Shown here: one piece after another, positions 1-8,640 of the stretch
Numbering within the stretch: position 1 is the first letter of the stretch
Layout of the letters: every line of letters begins with the position of its first letter
DNA from: Stieleria neptunia
GTDB lineage: Bacteria; Planctomycetota; Planctomycetia; Pirellulales; Pirellulaceae
Length of the DNA: 64,000 nt
Assembly (NCBI RefSeq): GCF_007754155.1
Contig: NZ_CP037423.1
Coordinates: forward strand, 8,676,938-8,740,937
Direction of reading: 5' to 3'
Translations under genes and position numbers: made by a program
Notes under the pieces: generated by a model
The model's database searches: none
Told to the model about the DNA's origin: nothing
The model's input: the letters and a program-made list of their open reading frames with translations, nothing else

Positions 1-1
1 A

Positions 2-265
2 GCCCTGAAGGCTCAAATTGATCTGGCGATGGAAACGCTCAACTACCGCGAACGAGAAATCTTGCGACTGCGATACGGCCTGGCCGACGGTTACACCTAC
101 ACGCTGGAAGAAGTCGGACGGATCTTTCAAGTCACCCGCGAACGCGTCCGCCAAATCGAAAGCAAGGCGGTTCGCAAGCTGCAACAACCCTATCGCGCCC
201 GATCGTTGGCCAGCTTCCTCGACGGAGCCGACCTGGCCCTGATCGAAGGCGGCGAACCGGTTTGA
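2..265 (+). CDS. rpoD: RNA polymerase primary sigma factor RpoD, C-terminal part (truncated by window edge)
   Basis: Only the last ~87 residues are present; the gene starts before the window. The visible part is sigma-70 region 4: an YREREILRLRYGL segment followed by TLEEVGRIFQVTRERVRQIE, the helix-turn-helix that contacts the -35 box. The RVRQIESKAVRKL stretch is typical of group 1/2 sigma-70 factors rather than ECF factors. The protein ends 27 residues after that, slightly longer than the E. coli RpoD tail. It could be a group 2 paralogue, because the regions that separate the two groups lie outside the window. Confidence 0.9.
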   Translation, partial: ALKAQIDLAMETLNYREREILRLRYGLADGYTYTLEEVGRIFQVTRERVRQIESKAVRKLQQPYRARSLASFLDGADLALIEGGEPV

Positions 266-316
266 GGCGTTCCCCCGGGCCGGCAACGCTGTGAAGCATT
301 AGCCGACCGAGCCTGT

Positions 317-679
317 CTACTTCCGGCGAAACGCCCTGGCCAACGCCGAAACCGTGATCAACCCTCCGACGATCGGAATCGCCGGAATGATCAACTTGGG
401 CTGGGCGGCGAGCACCACGAGCGCGATCACGCCGATCACCGGTGCGCTTGCCGGCAACCATTTGGCCGGTCGCTTCAATGAAGGCCAGGCCAACCACAAC
501 GCCCCCATCACCAACCCGATGCGTCCGCACGCCGCCGCCGTAAACTCCGCGGTGCTGCCGGACCCAAACCACCACGCCAACAGCGACGCGATCAACATCG
601 TGATCGCCAGCACCAGCGCCATCAGGCGGCGGTCACTCGGCGGCGACTTCGTTTCGGACGATCTTTCACGACGAGGCAT
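317..679 (-). CDS. Small integral membrane protein, unknown function
   Basis: About 120 residues starting at the MPRRERSSETK methionine. A short Arg/Lys-rich cytoplasmic head is followed by about four hydrophobic segments (roughly residues 20-37, 42-62, 75-90 and 92-112), ending in a basic FRRK tail. An upstream in-frame start would put ~39 unlikely residues inside the permease gene, so the shorter start is preferred. Its start codon lies 14 bp inside the 3' end of the permease gene, so the two genes are probably translated together. I recognise no family. It may be an accessory to the transporter or an unrelated planctomycete membrane protein. Confidence 0.65.
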   Translation of the reverse strand: MPRRERSSETKSPPSDRRLMALVLAITMLIASLLAWWFGSGSTAEFTAAACGRIGLVMGALWLAWPSLKRPAKWLPASAPVIGVIALVVLAAQPKLIIPAIPIVGGLITVSALARAFRRK

Positions 680-2363
680 CGGTGTCCAGTTTCGGTTCAG
701 GTTCTGATTCCAGCGGCGCCCGAGCAGCATCACCGGCGGGAAGCCAACGCCGCCACGCCAACAGCAGCGCGCCGACGACCGCGTAGCCCGCGGCAAACTC
801 GAACACCTTGGACCGACTTTCCGGCCCCAGCACGATCGTATCCCAGTGCTCCGGCCCCAGCGGCAAAAACAGCCGATTGCCTTCCAGTGGCGAATGCATC
901 AGGCCGAACAGCGTGAACACGCCACAGACCAAAAACACGATGCCCGCCGTCCGCAGATTGCGATCGATCGACGCGGCCAACCCCCACGCCCACAACAAGC
1001 TGGTCAAGATAAACCCGCTGCCCAACATCGAAATCGTGGCAAAGCTTTCTTGAAACACGGGACTCAGATCGGACACCGAGACGCCAGCGTCACGCAAGGC
1101 CTGGTCGCTCAAAATCTGTCCGCTGAAATTCAACACCAACGCGGCCAGCGCGGGCAAACACGCGATCGCCACCGCCGCGTAATGCCGCTTGGGCGTCGCC
1201 GAAAAACTTTGCGCGGTGATTTCTAAACCGATAAACACCAAGATCGGCAGCACGGCGGGCTTGGGGATGATGTCGTTGAGGAACGTGAAGTACCCGATCA
1301 GCCCCGCCGATCCGATCACCAGCGCGGTCCCCAGCGTGTATCCCGCGCGGCCCCCCATCGCTTTGTAGGCCGGGTGACCGATGTAAGGCGTCGTCTGAAT
1401 CACTCCGCCGGACAGCCCGGCCAGCAGCGTCGCGACCGCTTCCACACCGATCACCGTCGGGGTGTGATAGGCATCACCCGCCGCCGCGGCACTCTCGGTG
1501 CAATCGATTCCCCCGACGACCGTGGCGATCGCAAAGGGCAGGGCGATGGGAAGATACGGCACCGCATCGGGCCACGCGGAAATCCAGCTGCCGTTCCAAC
1601 ATTCCATCCACCGCGTCGGGAACCACTCGATCGTGCTCAAGCTGGGAAAGTGATAGCCGTCCACGCCCAACCCACACATCAGGTAGTAGATCAGCCCGGC
1701 GACCAACAGCGCCCCCAGGGTGCCGGGAACCCGTCCGGGCAGCGGCACCCGCGCGATCAACGTCGTCAACACGATGGCCAACGCGACGAGCCCCGGAAGC
1801 GGCCGAGCGAGAATCTCCGACAGCGGCAAAAAGCTGATCAACGCCAGCGCGATCGCCGCCAGGGATCCCAGCAATCCGGCGCGGGGCACCACGCGCCGCA
1901 CCCAATTGGACGCCGGCGCCATCACGAGTTTCAAGACACCACTCATGACGATGCACCAAATCCCGATGTGCCAAGTGCGGTAGGCGGCATCGATCTCCGA
2001 CAGCCCCAGCGAATCGACCCCTTGGCGAAACGAGGGCCCCAGGATCAACAGACAGACGCCGAACACGCTGGGCGTATCCAAACCCAGCGGCATCGCCGTC
2101 ACGTCGCTGGAATTTTTTTTCCGCGCCAACCGGAAGGCGAAATAGACGAAGGCCAAATCGCCGACCAGAACCCCCAGGGCGGTGCCGGGTACCAAGGCCG
2201 AAATCGCGAACTCGGTGGGGAACCCGAACCCGCTCAGCAGGATGACGACCAGAAACAAACCGGTCAGATTATCCAGCATCAACCCAAAGAATGCATTCAC
2301 ATCACCGGGCATCAACCACTGGTAGCGATGGGCGTGTTGACCCGTTTGATTCGATGCGTTCAA
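666..2363 (-). CDS. NCS2/AzgA-like permease (putative xanthine/uracil/purine transporter)
   Basis: About 565 residues with a dozen or more hydrophobic segments. A GGIDCTESAAAAGDAYHT stretch followed by a long Gly/Thr-rich segment (IQTTPYIGHPAYKAMGGRAG) resembles the substrate-site helices of the NCS2 (uracil/xanthine, AzgA) family. The N-terminal RYQWLMPGDVNAFFGLMLDN block looks conserved and sits across the only nearby ATG (2312), so a TTG at 2363 is used as the start. An ATG at 2501 is also open, but it adds sequence that does not look coding. The substrate cannot be read from the sequence and could be a purine, a pyrimidine or an organic anion. The downstream small membrane gene overlaps by 14 bp. 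Confidence 0.7.
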   Translation of the reverse strand: MNASNQTGQHAHRYQWLMPGDVNAFFGLMLDNLTGLFLVVILLSGFGFPTEFAISALVPGTALGVLVGDLAFVYFAFRLARKKNSSDVTAMPLGLDTPSVFGVCLLILGPSFRQGVDSLGLSEIDAAYRTWHIGIWCIVMSGVLKLVMAPASNWVRRVVPRAGLLGSLAAIALALISFLPLSEILARPLPGLVALAIVLTTLIARVPLPGRVPGTLGALLVAGLIYYLMCGLGVDGYHFPSLSTIEWFPTRWMECWNGSWISAWPDAVPYLPIALPFAIATVVGGIDCTESAAAAGDAYHTPTVIGVEAVATLLAGLSGGVIQTTPYIGHPAYKAMGGRAGYTLGTALVIGSAGLIGYFTFLNDIIPKPAVLPILVFIGLEITAQSFSATPKRHYAAVAIACLPALAALVLNFSGQILSDQALRDAGVSVSDLSPVFQESFATISMLGSGFILTSLLWAWGLAASIDRNLRTAGIVFLVCGVFTLFGLMHSPLEGNRLFLPLGPEHWDTIVLGPESRSKVFEFAAGYAVVGALLLAWRRWLPAGDAARAPLESEPEPKLDTDASS

Positions 2364-2633
2364 TGGAAATCCGTAAGAAAACGTTTTGCTGCGGTCTCCG
2401 CCTCGCTCCAGGCGTTTTATCGGTGAAATCAGCCTGCAACTAGCCGTTTCCACACGCTCGGCCGACAATTCACCCAAAAAGCGCTTTGACGAATGGGGCA
2501 ATTGGCGAGATAATCAGTCTCTAGGGTGCACGGGGATTCTCGGTGCACAGCGGCGGTTTTGACGCACCTTTGACGCGTGCTGTGGACCGCTTGTTTCCCT
2601 TAAACACTTATCCGCTCATCGGAACCTCGGCCC

Positions 2634-3278
2634 ATGTCTTCCACCACCGCTTCTGTCCAATCCGCTTCGGCCACCGAAAGCGATGAATTGAGCGACGAGG
2701 CATTGCTGGCCGCCTATCGAAACAGCGGGGATCGAACGCTGTTCAATCAGTTGATGGGTCGCTACCAGCGTGAAATCTACAGCTACCTGCGCCGCTACAT
2801 CGGCAGCACCGAGATGGCCGAAGACGCGTTTCAGGGCACCTTTTTGCAGGTCCATCTGAAGTGCCAACAGTTTGACAGCTCGCGGCGTTTCCGCCCCTGG
2901 TTGTACGCCATCGCGACCAATCAGGCGATCGACGTCCAACGCCGCAACAAGCGGCACCGGATGGTCAGTCTGGACCGCACGCCCAACGATACCGAACAAC
3001 GCAACGCCAGCTGGGCCGAAAAACTCGTCGGTGGAACCCCCGACCCCCTGGCCGCCGCGGCCTCGCAAGAAAACGGCGACTGGATGAAAGAATCGATTTC
3101 ATCCCTCGGCCAACCGATGCAGCAGGTGATTCAGCTGGTCTACTACCAAGGACTGAAGTACCGCGAGGCGGCGGAAATCCTGGGAATCCCCGTGGGAACC
3201 GTCAAAAGCCGCCTGCACGCCGCCGTCCAGCGATTGGGCGTGATGTGGGAAGATTCCCACGCCCCCTCGGACGACTGA
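2634..3278 (+). CDS. ECF-type RNA polymerase sigma factor
   Basis: 214 residues, the usual ECF length plus a ~20-residue polar N-terminal extension. Region 2 (about residues 24-100) carries the AEDAFQGTFLQVHL and FRPWLYAIATNQAIDVQRR elements used for -10 recognition and core binding. Region 4 (about 148-205) shows the HTH pattern YREAAEILGIPVGTVKSRLHAAVQRL. The two regions are joined by a linker rich in polar residues. Only 178 bp downstream and on the same strand lies a membrane protein with an anti-sigma-like N-terminus, so the pair probably forms one signalling unit. The regulon cannot be inferred. Confidence 0.92.
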   Translation: MSSTTASVQSASATESDELSDEALLAAYRNSGDRTLFNQLMGRYQREIYSYLRRYIGSTEMAEDAFQGTFLQVHLKCQQFDSSRRFRPWLYAIATNQAIDVQRRNKRHRMVSLDRTPNDTEQRNASWAEKLVGGTPDPLAAAASQENGDWMKESISSLGQPMQQVIQLVYYQGLKYREAAEILGIPVGTVKSRLHAAVQRLGVMWEDSHAPSDD

Positions 3279-3456
3279 TAGAATCAGCGAGCGTCGGCGC
3301 CACCGGGACGCGCTGCCCGCCCCCCCACGGTCCAGTCGCCACGATCCGCTCGACACGAACCGGTTGAGTCGACCGTGCGTAGGATTCAGCAACACTCGCC
3401 CATCGCTGCGACCGCAGCAGAGTCAGACTTTCATTCGCCCGCCGCAGTTCCTGCCG

Positions 3457-4536
3457 ATGCACGAAGATCTGCTTGGATACCTTCTCGGAGCTCTTGAGCC
3501 AGACGAAATGCAACGCATTTCCGACTGGCTACGCGACCATCCCGAGGGCCGGGAACAGCTCGCAGAAATCGAGCGGAGCCTGAAACCGCTGGAAGACAGC
3601 TTCGAAGCGGTGGAAGCGCCCAGCGATGATCTGTTGGCCCGAACCCTGGCCGCGATCCCCGACGGCATCCCGCCGATAGAAGACACGCCGGTGGAAGACA
3701 CGCCGGCCGATCCGCCGGTGACGCTGACCGATGTCGACCTGTCGGGCGAAGCCGGGGCGGGCGGCAACCGCTGGAACATCATGGATTCGATCGGCGGCCT
3801 GCTTTCGGTCGCCACGTTGCTGGCGTTGCTGTTGCCGACGATTGCCGCCGGCCGGTTCGAAGCCCGAAAAGTGGCCTGCGAAGACCGTCTGCGCCGCAAT
3901 TGGACCGCGCTGATGCAATACGTTTATCGCAGTGAGCACGGGCGACTGCCCGAGGTGGCCGAGTCGGGACGGGAAGCCTTTGCCGGGATGTTCGCCATCC
4001 GACTGGCCGACGCGGGATTGCTGGACGACGCCGATCAACGTTGGTGCCCCTCGGCCGACCTGCCGATGTTGAATGATCCGGTCGGTTCAGAGCCCTCGGA
4101 GACCTCCCCGTTGGTCTCGCTTTCGACGCTGCCATCGGTGGAATCCCTGCACAAAATTCCGTACAACGATCTGAAGCAAGTCCAACAACATGCCGGCGGC
4201 CATTACGCCTACACCCTGGGTGTGATCGGGGATCAAGGATTTTCATCGCCGCGTTTCGAGGCCCGCGCGTCGTTCGCGGTGATGGCCGATGCTCCACTGG
4301 AGCACGCGATGACGGCGGACCAGCCGGCGAAGATGCGATTCAGCCACAGCGGCCAGGGAATCAACGTGCTGTACGAAGACGGCAGCATTCGATTCATCCC
4401 CGCCGATTCGCTCGATTCGATGCCCGACCACCCCTTCTTCAACCACCGCGGGACCAGCGAAGCGGGCGTCAACATCGACGACGCCAGCCTGTCACCGAGT
4501 TGGCGGGCGCCGTTCTCGATTTCCTTGCAGCGCTAA
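3457..4536 (+). CDS. Anti-sigma-factor-like membrane protein with DUF1559-like pseudopilin C-terminus
   Basis: 359 residues from the MHEDLLGYLLGALEPDE methionine; an upstream in-frame ATG at 3364 adds non-conserved sequence. Residues 1-60 form the short helical, zinc-less domain seen in planctomycete anti-sigma proteins, followed by an acidic/proline linker. One transmembrane helix lies at about 108-131, directly followed by FEARKVACEDRLRRNWTAL, which resembles the pseudopilin/DUF1559 helix. Near the C-terminus H297 and DG at 308-309 form an H-x10-DG variant of the H-X9-DG motif typical of DUF1559 proteins. The likely role is to hold the upstream ECF factor at the membrane while the periplasmic domain senses an envelope signal. 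Its stop overlaps the convergent DUF11 gene by 4 bp. Confidence 0.72.
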   Translation: MHEDLLGYLLGALEPDEMQRISDWLRDHPEGREQLAEIERSLKPLEDSFEAVEAPSDDLLARTLAAIPDGIPPIEDTPVEDTPADPPVTLTDVDLSGEAGAGGNRWNIMDSIGGLLSVATLLALLLPTIAAGRFEARKVACEDRLRRNWTALMQYVYRSEHGRLPEVAESGREAFAGMFAIRLADAGLLDDADQRWCPSADLPMLNDPVGSEPSETSPLVSLSTLPSVESLHKIPYNDLKQVQQHAGGHYAYTLGVIGDQGFSSPRFEARASFAVMADAPLEHAMTADQPAKMRFSHSGQGINVLYEDGSIRFIPADSLDSMPDHPFFNHRGTSEAGVNIDDASLSPSWRAPFSISLQR

Positions 4537-7334
4537 CGGTCGGCGTACACCATGATGCTCTCTTCCTTCGTCACCGGCACGTTGGACTGGTCGCTGGTGA
4601 CGATCGCCTTGACCAGATGCCGCCCCTCGGCGACACCCCTGGCTTTGACCCGGTAGACCATTTCATCGTTGGCCTTCAACAAGGCTCGCGGCGAGAAGGC
4701 GATGATGCCTTGCCCCTGCGGCGTGAAGTCACCTTGTTCGACCAACTGCAACCCCTGGGGAAGCTGCAACGCAACCTTGACGTTGGTGTCGTCACGCGAA
4801 CCGGTGTTGCTGATTCGGATCTCGTAAATGGTGTCGCCACCGATTTCGATCGGGTCGGCGGTGTCGTTGATCGAGAACGTCAACTCGGCCAGCGAGGCCA
4901 CTTCGACCTGACTCTCCGTCATGGTTTTGATGCCCAAGTCCGCCGTCGCCACCGTTTGCAACACACGGTTGCCTTCTTCGACCGGCAACAGCGTCAACGG
5001 CACTTTCCCGGATTGTCCGACCGGCAACGCGTCCAAGGACCAGAACACGGCGTGTCGAGACGCGTCGTATTGCCCTTCGTAGTCGGTTTTCACGAACGTG
5101 AATCCGCGATCCAGCTGGACACTCATCTCAACATTTTGTGCTTCGGCCGTCCCCACGTTTGCAATTTCTACCGTGTACGTGGCCTGGCGTTCCAAGAATC
5201 GACGTGAGGGTCCGGTCAGGGTCGCCTTCAACTCCGGAGCGACGACCTCGACGGCAATCGAGTGTGTGGTCTCCAACCCATCATCGCCTTTGACGCGAAT
5301 CTGGTTTTGCACGACACCGGCTTGGACCGCCCGCATCCGCAAGACCTGTCGCCGGATTTCCCCCGGACCGAGCGTGCCGATCAAGTTGTCCAGCTGCGTT
5401 CCCTGGGGATGCTCCAGTCCGACCGGCACGTCTTCTTGCAGAATCACGCCGGTCGCTTCGCCGGTGCCTGGGTTGCTGACTTCCAGTTCGATCTCCAGCT
5501 GCTGACCGATCAGCACCTTTTCGGGTGCCCGTTGGACGACACGCAGTTCCGGTCGCGTGCTGATCGTTCGGACCGATGCAGCGGCTTGGAACGTGACGCG
5601 GGCGACACTGCCCAACTCACCTTCTTGCTCGGGCGTCAATTGCAACGTGATCGTGCGCTCTTGATTGGGTTCCAAATCACCCAGTTCCCAATACAACTGG
5701 GGTTGGTATTTCGGGTTCGGTCGCGGCGTCGCATCGGTCAGCGTCATGCCGTTGGGAACGCGGTCGTGGACTTGAACATTCAACGCCTTGGAACCGCCAA
5801 CGTTTTTGACGGTGATGACAAACGAAGCCGGCTTGCCCACCGTCACTTCCGCAGGCGCCCGCTTGTGAATCACAACCGACGGCGACTGCGGACCGTCCAA
5901 GTAGCGTTCACCGGGTGACGCCAAGGTTGGTCCGGCGGGCTGTTGACCTTCGGCAGCGGTTTGCTGGTAACCAACACCCTGATAAACCGAGTTGCCCGGC
6001 GTTTGCGCTGCGGCTGGATAAGCTTGCGCTGCGGCTGGATAAGCTTGCGCTGCCGCTGGATAAGCTTGCGCTGTGGCTGGATAGGCCGCTCCGGGATTTG
6101 TGCCGGACTGAGGCTGCATCCCTTGCGGCTGCATGTTACCGCCGCGGGGCATCGGGGCACCGAGTGATGGCGCGGGCAACTGGGGCGCCGCGGCCATCGG
6201 GTAGCTGTCGGGGGCAGCGAAACCGCCGGACGGCTGCATGTAGCCTTGTCCCGTCGTCGCGGCTGCGGGCTGGTGGGACGGCGACGGTGTCGAATCCGCG
6301 ACCTGTCCGTTGCCGACGATTTGAGGCTGCGAGGTGATGCCCAGGGTGGCCGGGGACATCGCCGGCGAAGACGCAGCCGGTGCGGGCTGCTCCGTTTCGT
6401 CTTGCATCGGAAACTGGGTGGCGCCGATCTCCAACGTCATCGCCGGTTCGCGATGGATCCGCATCGTCGACCCCGGGGCATCGGCAAATCGCGGTTGCGA
6501 CGGCCCGGCCGCATCCTCGACGACCGGCGTCAACATGGCCGACGGCATCCCAGCGTTCGGGTCGACCGTATCGGTCAATGAGGCTCCGCGATCGAATCCT
6601 CGGGGTGCGGCGGCCGCAGACAATCCGGCATTCGGATCGAGCGTTTGGGAATCGGCAAACGTGCCGCCGCGCAGATCGTTGGCGGGCAGATCGTTGGCGG
6701 GCGGTTGGCCGGCCAGTTCGTTGCCGGCCAAGTCGCCGCCGGCCAGACCATTGCCGACTTGGACGTCTTGCGAACCGTTGTCGCTGGGCGTCTCGGCGAA
6801 CGTGATCTCGGACATTTGCGGATGGTCGGGAAGCGATGCCGCGGGGGCATCGGCGACCGGCAATCCCATTGAAAACGAAGGCCCACCGGCGCCGGCTGGC
6901 GCGTCGATCGCGGCGTCCGCATCGGCATCCAACGGCGGCGCGTCGTCGAAACTCGGTAGCCGCATCTTCATCACCGAACGTCCGCCGACAGAGTTTTCGG
7001 GCTGCGGCGCGTTGCCGGAATCGGCCGGAAGTTCCGGCAACACCATCGAATCGCTCGACTCGGTGTGCTGGACCAGACGCACCGACGGCGACGCCGATGC
7101 TTCCGTGGAACCGGGCTCACCGACCGGTTTGAGCAATTCGACATCGTCGGGGTCGGCCGATTGCAACCCCGCCGCCGCGGCGATGGGTGAAACCGCCTTG
7201 CCGGGTGGAATTTGCTCTTCGGTCCAAGCCGATTCGGTGCTGGCTTCTTGGTCTTTTTGTGCTTGGGCGGCCATGATGGCTCCCAACAAAATCGTCACAG
7301 CACCTGCGGCGAGTCTTACGCCAAACGCTTTCAT
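4533..7334 (-). CDS. Secreted DUF11-repeat protein
   Basis: 933 residues from the MKAFGVRLAAGAVTILLGA methionine, which begins a good signal peptide cleaved near AQAQ. An upstream extension to 7541 is open but unlikely. Residues ~30-500 are low-complexity and rich in Ala, Pro, Gly, Asp and Gln, including four YPAxAQA repeats. Residues ~520-930 contain about four consecutive Ig-like DUF11 (conserved repeat) domains with the pattern VTVGKPASFVITVKNVG...A..V.V.D.VP.G. DUF11 proteins are normally extracellular or cell-wall structural proteins. The gene is single and convergent with the anti-sigma-like gene. A role in the planctomycete proteinaceous envelope is inferred only. Confidence 0.85.
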   Translation of the reverse strand: MKAFGVRLAAGAVTILLGAIMAAQAQKDQEASTESAWTEEQIPPGKAVSPIAAAAGLQSADPDDVELLKPVGEPGSTEASASPSVRLVQHTESSDSMVLPELPADSGNAPQPENSVGGRSVMKMRLPSFDDAPPLDADADAAIDAPAGAGGPSFSMGLPVADAPAASLPDHPQMSEITFAETPSDNGSQDVQVGNGLAGGDLAGNELAGQPPANDLPANDLRGGTFADSQTLDPNAGLSAAAAPRGFDRGASLTDTVDPNAGMPSAMLTPVVEDAAGPSQPRFADAPGSTMRIHREPAMTLEIGATQFPMQDETEQPAPAASSPAMSPATLGITSQPQIVGNGQVADSTPSPSHQPAAATTGQGYMQPSGGFAAPDSYPMAAAPQLPAPSLGAPMPRGGNMQPQGMQPQSGTNPGAAYPATAQAYPAAAQAYPAAAQAYPAAAQTPGNSVYQGVGYQQTAAEGQQPAGPTLASPGERYLDGPQSPSVVIHKRAPAEVTVGKPASFVITVKNVGGSKALNVQVHDRVPNGMTLTDATPRPNPKYQPQLYWELGDLEPNQERTITLQLTPEQEGELGSVARVTFQAAASVRTISTRPELRVVQRAPEKVLIGQQLEIELEVSNPGTGEATGVILQEDVPVGLEHPQGTQLDNLIGTLGPGEIRRQVLRMRAVQAGVVQNQIRVKGDDGLETTHSIAVEVVAPELKATLTGPSRRFLERQATYTVEIANVGTAEAQNVEMSVQLDRGFTFVKTDYEGQYDASRHAVFWSLDALPVGQSGKVPLTLLPVEEGNRVLQTVATADLGIKTMTESQVEVASLAELTFSINDTADPIEIGGDTIYEIRISNTGSRDDTNVKVALQLPQGLQLVEQGDFTPQGQGIIAFSPRALLKANDEMVYRVKARGVAEGRHLVKAIVTSDQSNVPVTKEESIMVYADR
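6003..6086 (-). repeat. 21-bp in-frame tandem repeat (YPAxAQA) in the DUF11 protein gene
   Basis: Four near-identical 21-bp units, each encoding seven residues of the form AYPAAAQ. Units differ by only one or two bases, so the expansion is recent. The number of units is expected to vary between strains. Confidence 0.85.
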
Positions 7335-7701
7335 GGGTCTCAATCCGTTGGTGAAAAAACCGACTGGTCCTCCAGTGGGAACTACGGCATAACAAATTCG
7401 CCCCCGACGTGAAAAGTCCGCTTCTGCGGAACGGCATGCGACGGGAGACTGCGGCGACAGACGCCGATGGAAGGCGAGGACAGCCTTCAGAACCGGATTC
7501 GATTGTGCCCACCGATAGCAACGCGTACCCACGGATGTCAATCAGCCGGGGAATCCGTGGGTACGCGCTGCTATCCGTGGGTTTGTTTCGTTGCCGTGAT
7601 CCACTACGTAGCGTCGTTCCCCAGAAACACGCCTGCAAAGAATGCCGTGGCTGTTATCATAGAGGTGACCTCCCACCTCACCGACGCCCGCCCCACCTTC
7701 G
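7335..7701. other. Intergenic region between divergent genes
   Basis: Lies between the starts of the DUF11 gene and the esterase gene, so it should hold both promoters. The short ORFs here are low-complexity and not credible. The only clear structure is a 75-bp palindromic element at 7508-7582. Confidence 0.6.
7508..7582. repeat. 75-bp palindromic element, copy 1 (CCCACGGAT family)
   Basis: Inverted arms CGTACCCACGGAT (7533-7546 area) and ATCCGTGGGTACG (7553-7566 area) are flanked by an outer imperfect pair CCCACCGATAG / CTATCCGTGGG. A second copy of exactly the same length is at 21025-21099. No ORF or transposase is attached, which fits a REP- or MITE-like element. Confidence 0.8.
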
Positions 7702-8640
7702 ATGCCTGCACCCACCCCTCCGCCGATTTTCGCCACCCGAAACGTCACCGCCGCCGTCTTCCTCGCCGGCTTGATCGCTGTCCACCCGGTCACGGAGTCG
7801 ACCGCTCAAGAGCCCGCCAAATACGAACACGGTCCCGACTCCCAACCCAACGACGCGGTTCCACACGGAACGGTCACCCAACACGTTTGGCTCGACAGCA
7901 AAGTTTTCCCGGGGACCAAACGCCGCTACAGCATCTACCTTCCGGCACAGTACGATCCCCAAACGCCCGCCGCACTGATGGTGTTTCAAGACGGGCATAC
8001 CTTCCAAGGCACCACGGGCGACTACCGAGTGCCCGTCGTTTTTGACAATTTGATTGCAAAAGGCGACATGCCCGTGACCCTCGCGGTGATGATCGACCCG
8101 GGCTACACCAGTGAACTGCCGGAGAAACGGGGTTGGCGACCGCGGCCGGAAAACCGCAGCGTCGAATACGACACCGTCAGCGGCGACTACGCGGAGTTTT
8201 TGCTCACGGAAATCCTGCCGGCCGTCGAACAGGACTATCGGATCACTTCCAATCCCGAACTGCGAGCGATCTGCGGCAACAGCTCCGGAGGCATTTGCGC
8301 CTTTGGTGTCGCCTGGCATCGGCCGGACCAGTTTCGCAAGGTGCTCAGCCACATCGGCAGTTTTGTCAACATCCGCGGCGGCCACCATTACGCTGCGATG
8401 ATTCGTAAAACGGAGACCAAGCCGCTGCGTGTGTTGCTCCAGGACGGTGCGAACGATTTGGACAACCAGCACGGCAACTGGCCGCTGGCGAACCAGCAGA
8501 TGGCCAAGTCCCTTGAATTCGCCGGTTACGATTACAAGTTTGTGTTTGGCACCGGAGCCCACAACGGTAACCATGGCGGCGCGATTTTCCCCGACTCGCT
8601 GCGTTGGTTGTGGCGGGGATGGAAGGAGTTGACGCCGTAA
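7702..8640 (+). CDS. Secreted esterase, IroE/Fes (enterochelin esterase-like) alpha/beta hydrolase
   Basis: 312 residues with a signal peptide (hydrophobic ~15-28, cleavage near STAQ at ~35). The oxyanion/core strand is AALMVFQDGHTF (~91-101). The nucleophile elbow is CGNSSGG with Ser194, followed by a late acid (DGANDLDNQ, ~257) and a His in GAHNGNHGG (~295). This order matches the esterase D / enterochelin esterase-like family, which hydrolyses esters of carbohydrates, siderophores or glutathione. No siderophore genes are nearby, so a sugar-ester substrate is more likely in a planctomycete. The TAA stop shares its last base with the ATG of the next gene (TAATG), so the two are translationally coupled. 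Confidence 0.85.
   Translation: MPAPTPPPIFATRNVTAAVFLAGLIAVHPVTESTAQEPAKYEHGPDSQPNDAVPHGTVTQHVWLDSKVFPGTKRRYSIYLPAQYDPQTPAALMVFQDGHTFQGTTGDYRVPVVFDNLIAKGDMPVTLAVMIDPGYTSELPEKRGWRPRPENRSVEYDTVSGDYAEFLLTEILPAVEQDYRITSNPELRAICGNSSGGICAFGVAWHRPDQFRKVLSHIGSFVNIRGGHHYAAMIRKTETKPLRVLLQDGANDLDNQHGNWPLANQQMAKSLEFAGYDYKFVFGTGAHNGNHGGAIFPDSLRWLWRGWKELTP

Noticed and set aside
7335-7701. Short ORFs between the DUF11 and esterase genes
   Set aside because: They follow palindromic repeat sequence, have biased composition and no start or family support.
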